Source of the DNA: Pelotomaculum sp.
GTDB lineage: Bacteria > Bacillota > Desulfotomaculia > Desulfotomaculales > Pelotomaculaceae
Direction of reading: 5' to 3'
DNA: 10,284 nucleotides
Assembly (NCBI GenBank): GCA_022839445.1
Contig: JALHFC010000057.1
Span: 1-10,284 of the forward strand
Shown here: positions 1 to 4,411 of the stretch, piece by piece
Numbering within the stretch: the stretch's first letter is position 1
How the letters are laid out: every line of letters begins with the position of its first letter
Program-made: the position numbers and the translations under genes
Notes under the pieces: generated by a model
What the model was told of the DNA's origin: nothing
The model's database searches: none
The model's input: the letters and a program-made list of their open reading frames with translations, nothing else

Positions 1-105
1 GACCTGATTACCCCCATAGCCATAGAAGAAGGCTTGCGCTTTGCCATACGTGAAGGCGGCCGCACTGTGGGCGCCGGTGTTGTGACAGGGATCAGGGAGG
101 CTTGA
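1..105 (+). CDS. tuf: Elongation factor Tu, C-terminal end (5' partial)
   Basis: The first 34 codons, in frame from base 1 to the TGA at 103-105, encode the end of EF-Tu domain 3, including FAIREGGRTVGAGVVTGI, the near-invariant C-terminus of bacterial EF-Tu. EF-Tu is the GTPase that brings aminoacyl-tRNA to the ribosomal A site; domain 3 contributes to tRNA and EF-Ts contacts. Only the tail is visible, so the GTPase motifs lie outside the window. A tuf copy directly before rpmG-secE-nusG is a common arrangement. A palindromic repeat begins at the last base of the stop codon, and I see no hairpin followed by a T-run between tuf and rpmG, so readthrough into rpmG is possible. Confidence 0.97.
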   Translation, partial: DLITPIAIEEGLRFAIREGGRTVGAGVVTGIREA

Positions 106-183
106 AGGAATGGGGACACACCTCCTTCGGAGGAATGTCCCCAATAATGGAATGTACCTAATATATGGAATGTTTCCAATATG
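105..183. repeat. REP-like palindromic element, copy 1, with decayed tandem tail
   Basis: Bases 112-142 form an imperfect palindrome: GGGGACA (112-118) pairs with TGTCCCC (136-142), and after a 2x2 internal mismatch CCTCC (121-125) pairs with GGAGG (129-133) around a TTC loop. Bases 105-142 are identical to 2171-2208 between rplK and rplA. To its right the half-site GGAATGT recurs at 132, 149 and 167 with AT-rich spacers, giving a decayed array of about 17-18 bp units. This is the architecture of small palindromic repeats (REP/MITE-like) mobilised in trans. No transposase gene is in the window, so mobility is inferred. The rest of the gene-free stretch 106-407 contains the inverted repeat and promoter duplication listed separately. 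Confidence 0.8.
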
Positions 184-223
184 CGACGGGTCTAGTTTTG
201 TAGCGTTACAGTTTGCGGGTGGG

Positions 224-254
224 GGGAGAGGGGTGGTGTATGGACCCCTCTCCC
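224..254 (+). other. Perfect 11-bp inverted repeat upstream of rpmG
   Basis: GGGAGAGGGGT (224-234) is perfectly complementary to ACCCCTCTCCC (244-254) across a 9-nt loop. No T-run follows, so it does not look like an intrinsic terminator. Its right arm overlaps the first unit of the 49-bp tandem repeat, and the second unit supplies another matching arm, CCCCTCTCCC at 294-303. RNA reading through from tuf could therefore form either of two exclusive hairpins. Function unknown; it could be an operator, an RNA processing site or a readthrough switch. Confidence 0.6.
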
Positions 255-342
255 GAGTGAAATTATTGACACCACCATTTAATTGTGTTAAATCCCCTCT
301 CCCAAGTGAAACTATTGACATCCCCATTTAATTGTGATAAAT
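245..342 (+). repeat. 49-bp tandem duplication carrying promoter elements
   Basis: Bases 245-293 and 294-342 are two directly adjacent units of exactly 49 bp that differ at about five positions. Each unit runs from CCCCTCTCCC through AGTGAAA and TTGACA to TTAATTGTG and TAAAT. The duplication therefore copies a whole promoter region, giving two -35/-10 pairs in series upstream of rpmG-secE-nusG. Confidence 0.85.
266..294 (+). promoter_or_regulatory. Candidate sigma-A promoter P1 for rpmG-secE-nusG
   Basis: A consensus -35 TTGACA (266-271) is followed by a 17-nt spacer and a weak -10 TAAATC (289-294), preceded by TGT, which fits an extended -10 (TGn). The -10 is poor, so the call rests on the perfect -35, the spacing and the duplicated partner downstream. 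Confidence 0.5.
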
Positions 343-343
343 T
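315..343 (+). promoter_or_regulatory. Candidate sigma-A promoter P2 for rpmG-secE-nusG
   Basis: TTGACA (315-320), a 17-nt spacer and -10 TAAATT (338-343, four of six consensus bases) with an extended TGA just upstream. This is the better of the two tandem promoters. Transcription would start near 350, giving an rpmG leader of about 55-60 nt. Confidence 0.6.
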
Positions 344-407
344 TGTAAGGTAAATTTTCAAAAACGGCAGGTAAATTTTTTTTTGGCTTTAGGGGAGGTG
401 TCACGCG

Positions 408-557
408 GTGAGGGTAGGTGTTACTTTGGCCTGTACCGAATGTAAAAGGAGAAACTATACTACCGAGAAAAACAAGAAAAATGATCCTAGCAGAATTGAA
501 ATGAAAAAATACTGCAGGTTTTGCCAGGCTCACACTTTACACAAGGAAACCAGGTAG
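408..557 (+). CDS. rpmG: 50S ribosomal protein L33
   Basis: A 49-residue protein that starts at GTG 408 and ends at TAG 555. GGAGGTG (394-400) sits 7 nt upstream, which decides the GTG start. The product RVGVTLACTECKRRNYTTEK... has the zinc-ribbon pairs CTEC and CRFC (C+ form of L33) and the usual RIEMKKYC segment. L33 binds 23S rRNA near the E site of the large subunit. A zinc-binding L33 between tuf and secE is typical of Firmicutes. Length is normal for the family. It is probably cotranscribed with secE, 101 nt downstream, from the duplicated promoters. No tRNA-Trp, which often sits next to this gene, is visible here. Confidence 0.95.
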   Translation: MRVGVTLACTECKRRNYTTEKNKKNDPSRIEMKKYCRFCQAHTLHKETR

Positions 558-658
558 CCGGTCATCCCCTGTCAAAAGATTGGGTATGCTGCATTCTGTT
601 TGGATAGATCAAGCCGTGTCGTATTTTAAGAGAAAAGTTTTAAGGATGTGGCGTTTTT

Positions 659-1093
659 ATGGCTCTTACGAGGAAACGTAATAGTGGTAATAAAAAAGAA
701 TTGGAAAAAAGAGAATTGGGGAAAAAAGAAACGGGATCGAGAAAGGCGCCGGTTAAAAATCTGGCCCTAGTTAAGGATAAAAAGGATGCGGCCAAAAAGG
801 ACAAAAAGGACGCAGCAAAGGGTGATAAAAAGGGTCTGGCCCTAATCAAAGATAAAATAAGTATAGCAAAAAAAGATTCAGTCGTTAAAAAAGAAAAAGT
901 AAATTATATAGAGCAAGCCCGGAAGTTTATCCGTGGGGCGCTTAACGAGCTTAAAAAGGTCCACTGGCCTACCCGCCGGGAGATAATAATTTATACCGCG
1001 GTGGTATTGGTGGCGGTGGTAGCGGTAGGGGTTATGATCTGGCTCTTTGACTCGGCCCTTAGCTTTATCCTCAAGCGTATTCTTCAAAGATAG
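659..1093 (+). CDS. secE: Preprotein translocase subunit SecE with Lys-rich N-terminal extension
   Basis: 144 residues. The SecE domain lies at about residues 82-144: an amphipathic cytosolic helix (IEQARKFIRGALNELKKV), the conserved HWPTRREII hinge, and a single membrane span at about 109-131 (IYTAVVLVAVVAVGVMIWLF). SecE clamps SecY in the SecYEG protein-conducting channel. Residues 1-80 are an extra lysine-rich, low-complexity segment, whereas minimal Gram-positive SecE is only about 60 residues. The extension has internal repeats: LALVKDKKDAAK, KDKKDAAK and LALIKDKISIAK. The start at ATG 659 is preceded by a modest AAGGA (642-646) at 12 nt. The extension is in frame, charged and probably disordered; its role is unknown. 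nusG follows 54 nt after the stop. Confidence 0.95.
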   Translation: MALTRKRNSGNKKELEKRELGKKETGSRKAPVKNLALVKDKKDAAKKDKKDAAKGDKKGLALIKDKISIAKKDSVVKKEKVNYIEQARKFIRGALNELKKVHWPTRREIIIYTAVVLVAVVAVGVMIWLFDSALSFILKRILQR

Positions 1094-1111
1094 AATTCCT
1101 TAAGGGGGTGG

Positions 1112-1138
1112 GGGACCTGGCTTGCCAAAGGGGGTCCC
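1112..1138 (+). promoter_or_regulatory. Possible hairpin covering the nusG ribosome binding site
   Basis: GGGACC (1112-1117) can pair with GGTCCC (1133-1138), with a smaller TGG/CCA helix inside the loop. The nusG Shine-Dalgarno-like AAAGGGGG (1128-1134) overlaps the right arm, so folding could partly hide it. This is a structural reading only; the stem is short and regulation is unproven. Confidence 0.3.
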
Positions 1139-1147
1139 TTGTATTTT

Positions 1148-1675
1148 ATGGAAAAAGACTGGTATGTTGTGCATACCTATTCGGGTTATGAAAACAAGGT
1201 CAAAGCTAACCTTGAGAAGCGCATAGAATCGATGAATATGGAAGAGAAGATCTTCCGTATTCTTGTGCCGATGGAAGACGAGATTGAAATCAAGGACGGA
1301 AAGAAAAAAATAACCAAACGCAAGATTTTTCCAGGTTATGTCATGGTCGAAATGGTTATGACTGATGATTCCTGGTATGTAGTCCGCAACACACCCGGTG
1401 TGACGGGTTTCGTGGGCTCGGGCTCCAAGCCAATTCCCTTAAATGACGACGAGGCCAAGCAGATTATCAGGCAGATGGGTGTGGACGAGCCGCGAGCGCG
1501 GGTTGATTTTTCTGTTGGTGAAAGTGTGCGTGTCGTTGCCGGCCCGTTCGAGAATTTTATCGGGAAGATTGAAGAGATAAACTTGGAAAAAGGCAAGGTT
1601 AAAGTGATAATTTCCATGTTTGGCCGGGAAACTCCCGTCGAATTGGATTTTTTTCAAGTTGAAAAAGTATCTTGA
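1148..1675 (+). CDS. nusG: Transcription termination/antitermination protein NusG
   Basis: 175 residues from ATG 1148. A TTG at 1139 would add three residues (LYF) but lies only 4 nt after the purine-rich AAAGGGGG, whereas ATG 1148 is well spaced and begins with the family's standard MEKDWYVVHTYSGYE. The NGN domain spans about residues 3-110 (WYVVHTYSGYENKVKANLE, FPGYVMVEM, VRNTPGVTGFVG). The KOW domain spans about 122-175 (VGESVRVVAGPFENFIGKIE). NusG binds the RNA polymerase clamp through the NGN domain to alter pausing, and the KOW domain contacts partners such as Rho or ribosomal protein S10. It sits directly before rplK (24 nt gap), the near-universal secE-nusG-rplK order. Nothing is missing. 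Confidence 0.97.
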   Translation: MEKDWYVVHTYSGYENKVKANLEKRIESMNMEEKIFRILVPMEDEIEIKDGKKKITKRKIFPGYVMVEMVMTDDSWYVVRNTPGVTGFVGSGSKPIPLNDDEAKQIIRQMGVDEPRARVDFSVGESVRVVAGPFENFIGKIEEINLEKGKVKVIISMFGRETPVELDFFQVEKVS

Positions 1676-1699
1676 GGTGTGATTGGAGGTGTATATCGA

Positions 1700-2125
1700 T
1701 TGGCAAAAAGAGTATCGGCCATAATTAAGCTGCAGGTACCCGCAGGTAAGGCCACCCCGGCGCCGCCGGTGGGCCCGGCGCTAGGGCAGCATGGTGTCAA
1801 TATTATGGCTTTTGTTAAAGATTACAATGAGCGAACAGCGGCTCAGGCCGGCCTGATTATTCCTGTTGAGATTACTGTTTACGAAGACCGCTCTTTTACA
1901 TTTATAACTAAAACGCCGCCTGCGGCGGTGTTACTCAAAAAAGCCGCCGGTTTGGAAAAAGCATCCGGCGAACCAAATTTAAAAAAGGTAGCAAAGCTTC
2001 CCCGCTCCAAAGTGCAGGAAATAGCCGAGCTAAAAATGTCGGATTTAAACGCGGTTACTATTGATGCTGCCATGCGGATGGTAGAAGGCACGGCCCGCAG
2101 TATGGGCATTGAAGTTGAAAAATAA
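1700..2125 (+). CDS. rplK: 50S ribosomal protein L11
   Basis: 141 residues from TTG 1700, the usual L11 length. The start is set by GGAGGTG (1685-1691), 8 nt upstream, and by the family's MAK(R/K)V N-terminus. A GTG at 1679 would add seven atypical residues. The N-terminal domain includes the Pro-rich stretch ATPAPPVGPALGQHGVNIM (about 18-36), the site of thiopeptide antibiotic action and of stringent-factor sensing on the ribosome. The C-terminal domain (about 72-141, TPPAAVLLKKAAG onward) binds the 1070 region of 23S rRNA. L11 supports factor-dependent GTP hydrolysis at the stalk base. It is cotranscribed with nusG upstream. A repeat array begins 4 nt after the stop and separates it from rplA, its usual close partner. 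Confidence 0.97.
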   Translation: MAKRVSAIIKLQVPAGKATPAPPVGPALGQHGVNIMAFVKDYNERTAAQAGLIIPVEITVYEDRSFTFITKTPPAAVLLKKAAGLEKASGEPNLKKVAKLPRSKVQEIAELKMSDLNAVTIDAAMRMVEGTARSMGIEVEK

Positions 2126-2129
2126 AATG

Positions 2130-2283
2130 AATGGGGAGCTAAGGAATGGGGAGCTAAGGAATGGGGAGCTAAGGAATGGGGACACACCTCCTTCGGAGGA
2201 ATGTCCCCGATCGGAGGAATGTCCCTGATTGGGAGGAATGTCCCTGATTGGGAGGAATGTCCCTGATTGGGAGGAATGTCCCC
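2130..2283. repeat. REP-like palindromic element, copy 2, with two tandem arrays
   Basis: Three perfect 15-bp units AATGGGGAGCTAAGG lie at 2130-2144, 2145-2159 and 2160-2174. They lead into the palindrome at 2178-2208 (GGGGACA paired with TGTCCCC, CCTCC with GGAGG), which is identical to the post-tuf element over 2171-2208. After it come three perfect 19-bp units TGATTGGGAGGAATGTCCC at 2226-2244, 2245-2263 and 2264-2282, plus a diverged unit at 2208-2225. GGAGGAATGTCCC thus occurs five times (2195, 2213, 2232, 2251, 2270). Each contains a Shine-Dalgarno-like GGAGG and an ATG, but the spacing (2 nt) is too short for good initiation. It occupies nearly all of the 237-nt rplK-rplA gap. Confidence 0.9.
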
Positions 2284-2362
2284 GAATCGCGAACGTTTTC
2301 TGTTGCTGGTTATTATTTAGTGGGAGGAAATTTCCGTTAATACCACAAGGAGGTTTGAATGT

Positions 2363-3061
2363 ATGTCTAAACAGGGTAAAAAATATACTGATGCCGCCAA
2401 GCAGATCGATCGGGATACACATTATGATCCGGTTGATGCTCTTGAGTTGCTAAAAAAAATAGCCTCGGGTAAATTTGACGAAACTGTAGAAGTGGCTGTA
2501 AGGTTGGGTGTGGACCCGCGGCATGCCGACCAGCAGGTGCGTGGCGCCGTGGTATTGCCGCATGGCACGGGTAAAACCCGCACGGTCCTTGTTTTTGCCA
2601 AAGGTGACAAGGTAAAGGAAGCTTCTGATGCGGGCGCTGATTTTGTTGGCGCCGAGGATATGGCAGCCAAAATACAGCAGGAAGGCTGGCTCGGGTTTGA
2701 CGTAGCCATTGCGACCCCGGATATGATGAGTGTAGTCGGTAAACTGGGCAGGATTTTGGGTCCCCGTGGTCTGATGCCTAACCCTAAAACCGGCACGGTT
2801 ACTTTTGATGTAACCAGGGCGGTGCAGGAAGTGAAGGCCGGCAAGATTGAATACCGGGTAGACAAAGCCGGCAATATCCACGCTCCCATCGGTAAGGTTT
2901 CCTTCAGCACGGATAAATTGCTGGAAAACCTGCGCACTTTAATCGACGTTCTGATCCGGGCAAAGCCTGCCGTTGCCAAAGGTCAGTATCTGAAAGGGAT
3001 ATCTGTTTCCTCAACAATGGGTCCCGGAATCAAGGTTAATACCCAGAAAGTGACAGCTTAA
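2363..3061 (+). CDS. rplA: 50S ribosomal protein L1
   Basis: 232 residues, full length for L1. The ATG at 2363 follows AAGGAGGT (2347-2354) at 8 nt. The L1 signature LGPRGLMPNPKTGTV lies at about residues 132-146, preceded by IATPDMMSVVGKLGRI. The N- and C-terminal parts form domain I (about 1-66 and 160-232) and the middle forms domain II. L1 forms the mobile L1 stalk of the large subunit, which helps release deacylated tRNA from the E site. In other bacteria it also represses its own rplKA mRNA by binding a site that mimics its rRNA target; I did not find a convincing mimic here. The repeat array separates it from rplK, but its own strong ribosome binding site is intact. Confidence 0.97.
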   Translation: MSKQGKKYTDAAKQIDRDTHYDPVDALELLKKIASGKFDETVEVAVRLGVDPRHADQQVRGAVVLPHGTGKTRTVLVFAKGDKVKEASDAGADFVGAEDMAAKIQQEGWLGFDVAIATPDMMSVVGKLGRILGPRGLMPNPKTGTVTFDVTRAVQEVKAGKIEYRVDKAGNIHAPIGKVSFSTDKLLENLRTLIDVLIRAKPAVAKGQYLKGISVSSTMGPGIKVNTQKVTA

Positions 3062-3084
3062 AATAATCACGGGTTCTTTTTTGT

Positions 3085-3202
3085 CCGAGCCGTAGACAGT
3101 TGGTGCTATGCATAATGGTGAAAACGCCGCCAACCTAGGCCAGGGTTAATCCTTGCGTTTTAAAACGCCGGGACCTCTGCGCGTGTCTGCGGAGGTCCTT
3201 TT
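3085..3202 (+). ncRNA. Ribosomal protein L10 leader (rplJL autoregulatory mRNA)
   Basis: The 211-nt rplA-rplJ gap has features of the L10 leader family: the segment CCGTAGACAGTTGGTGC (3090-3106), a pairable CCAAC at 3130-3134 matching GTTGG at 3099-3103, and GTTAATCCTTGCG (3145-3157). A terminator hairpin follows. In this family the L10-(L12) complex binds the folded leader and lowers expression of rplJ-rplL. A perfect 14-bp palindrome, GCGTTTTAAAACGC (3155-3168), lies between the binding region and the terminator and could take part in an alternative fold. Family assignment is from remembered consensus and position; exact ends are approximate. Confidence 0.75.
3171..3202 (+). terminator. Attenuator hairpin in the L10 leader
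   Basis: GGACCTCTGC (3171-3180) pairs with GCGGAGGTCC (3189-3198) over 10 bp with one G-T pair and an 8-nt loop. TTTT and a T-rich GATTTAGTT follow. The position, 70 nt before rplJ and at the 3' end of the leader, fits a transcription attenuator that limits rplJL when L10-L12 is in excess. Confidence 0.75.
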
Positions 3203-3272
3203 GATTTAGTTGTAGTAGTTGTAACTGTCGGGCTATTATCCGCCGTTTTAGAAGGGAGGTGTTTTTAAAAAA

Positions 3273-3800
3273 ATGCCTATAAGCAGATCTGCAAAAGAAG
3301 TTATTATAGAGGAGCTCCATGAAAAGTTTAAAGGTTCCAATGTCGCTGTGTTTACCGATTACCGGGGGCTTAGTGTTACCGAGGTCACGAAGTTGCGCCG
3401 GCGGTTGCGCGAGGCGGGTTGCGAGTTTAAAGTAGCAAAAAATACGCTTACCGGATTGGCCGCCGAACGGGTTGGTTTTGAAGGACTTGCTCCTTATTTA
3501 GAGGGACAGACGGCAATCGCTTTTGGGACGGATCCGGTTGCGCCGGCCAAAGTGCTTTACGAGTTTATCCGTGAGTTTAAAAAGATGGAGATAAAGGGAG
3601 CGCTGCTAGACGGCAACGTAATCGACGCAACGGGGGTAAAACGGCTGGCTGAATTACCTTCACGGGAAGTGCTGCTGGCCCGAGTCCTCGGTGGAATGCA
3701 GGCGCCTCTGTATGGTTTTGCAAGTGTGTTGCAAGGCACATTGCGTAGTTTTGTTTATGCCCTGGAGGCGGTTCGCAAGCAACGCGCCGGTGAAGCATAA
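3273..3800 (+). CDS. rplJ: 50S ribosomal protein L10
   Basis: 175 residues from ATG 3273, with GGGAGGTG (3254-3261) 11 nt upstream. The N-terminal rRNA-binding domain shows the family's VAVFTDYRGLSVTEVTKLRR (about 24-43) and KVAKNTL (53-59). The C-terminal part has the LPSREVLLARVLGGMQAP motif (128-145), followed by a helix (about 150-175) that carries the L7/L12 dimers. L10 anchors the flexible stalk that recruits translation factors to the ribosome. It is encoded right after its leader and 41 nt before rplL, its partner. Length and motifs are normal. Confidence 0.97.
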   Translation: MPISRSAKEVIIEELHEKFKGSNVAVFTDYRGLSVTEVTKLRRRLREAGCEFKVAKNTLTGLAAERVGFEGLAPYLEGQTAIAFGTDPVAPAKVLYEFIREFKKMEIKGALLDGNVIDATGVKRLAELPSREVLLARVLGGMQAPLYGFASVLQGTLRSFVYALEAVRKQRAGEA

Positions 3801-3841
3801 AGCCGGATTAAATTTAATTTTGAAAGGTAGGTTTTATAGTT

Positions 3842-4225
3842 ATGTCTAAAGTTCAAGAAATCCTTGAAGCTGTTAAAGGAATGACCGTTTTGGAGCTATC
3901 TGAACTGGTCAAGGCATTTGAAGAGGAGTTCGGCGTAAGCGCTGCCGCTCCCATGGCCGTTGCCGCCGTTCCCGGCGGGGCGTCGCCGGTTGCCGTACAG
4001 GAAGAAGAGGAGCAGACGGAATTTGATGTCATCCTCACCGCGATTGGCGAAAAGAAAGTAAATGTGATCAAGGTAGTGCGTGAAATCACTGCATTGGGCC
4101 TAAAAGAAGCTAAAGATCTGGTAGATAACGCGCCCAAACCGGTTAAAGAAAAAATATCCAAGGAAGAGGCCGAAGCTATTAAGACCAAGCTTACCGATGT
4201 AGGCGCCTCGGTAGAAATTAAATAA
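3842..4225 (+). CDS. rplL: 50S ribosomal protein L7/L12
   Basis: 127 residues from ATG 3842, preceded by AAAGGTAGG (3823-3831). It has the N-terminal dimerisation helices that bind L10 (about 1-32), an Ala/Gly/Pro hinge (about 33-52, SAAAPMAVAAVPGGASPVAV), an acidic EEEEQTEF linker, and the factor-binding C-terminal domain with KKVNVIKVVREITALGLKEA (71-90). L12 dimers recruit EF-Tu, EF-G and other GTPases and stimulate their GTP hydrolysis. It is the last gene of the rplJL unit; a strong terminator starts 45 nt after the stop. Confidence 0.97.
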   Translation: MSKVQEILEAVKGMTVLELSELVKAFEEEFGVSAAAPMAVAAVPGGASPVAVQEEEEQTEFDVILTAIGEKKVNVIKVVREITALGLKEAKDLVDNAPKPVKEKISKEEAEAIKTKLTDVGASVEIK

Positions 4226-4270
4226 GATAATTTTGTGTGGTAACAACTCCGTCCCTTTGTTTATCTTTAG

Positions 4271-4307
4271 AGGACCGGTCGCTGTTGATAAGCGGCCGGT
4301 CCTTTTT
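4271..4307 (+). terminator. Strong intrinsic terminator after rplL
   Basis: AGGACCGGTCGC (4271-4282) pairs with GCGGCCGGTCCT (4292-4303) over 12 bp with one G-T pair and a 9-nt loop; the T-run covers 4303-4307. It should end most rplJL transcripts. In many bacteria rpoBC depends on partial readthrough here; in this window a whole gene lies in between. Confidence 0.85.
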
Positions 4308-4341
4308 GCCGGCGTCCGGCATTGCCGGAGGTGAATTTGTA

Positions 4342-4395
4342 TTGGTTAGTAGAATATTTGAACTTTTTGCCGGCAACGGGAGTCTAATTAGGTAG
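4342..4395 (+). CDS. Possible 17-residue leader peptide upstream of the SLH gene
   Basis: TTG 4342 follows a perfect GGAGGTG (4327-4333) at 8 nt, the same arrangement that starts rplK in this window. It opens a 17-codon frame, MVSRIFELFAGNGSLIR, ending at TAG 4393. The stop lies 16 nt before the ATG of the SLH protein, and the stop codon overlaps the start of that gene's purine-rich ribosome binding site. It could be a short upstream ORF that couples or tunes translation of the surface protein, or a remnant of a lost gene. I do not recognise the peptide. Such a strong ribosome binding site is the only real evidence. Confidence 0.35.
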   Translation: MVSRIFELFAGNGSLIR

Positions 4396-4411
4396 AGGGG
4401 GGATAATTTTT

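Noticed and set aside
110..331. 73-codon open frame after tuf
   Set aside because: It translates the palindrome, inverted repeat and promoter duplication; no ribosome binding site or protein-like pattern.
376..384. T9 run as part of a tuf terminator
   Set aside because: No stable GC-rich hairpin directly precedes it; the 224-254 stem is more than 100 nt upstream.
600..627. TTGGAT (600-605) and TATTTT (622-627) at 16-nt spacing as a secE promoter
   Set aside because: Both boxes are only four or five of six matches and the region is AT-rich; secE is adequately explained by cotranscription with rpmG.
558..658. A tRNA-Trp gene in the rpmG-secE gap, common in this neighbourhood
   Set aside because: No cloverleaf, GGTTCGA-type T-loop or CCA anticodon arm could be found in the 101 nt.
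2130..2283. CRISPR array
   Set aside because: The repeated units are directly adjacent without unique spacers and of two different lengths (15 and 19 bp), so this is simple tandem repetition beside a palindrome.
2229..2453. 74-codon open frame across the 19-bp array and into rplA
   Set aside because: It is composed of translated tandem repeats (IGRNVPDWEECP) and then overlaps rplA out of frame; no family resemblance.
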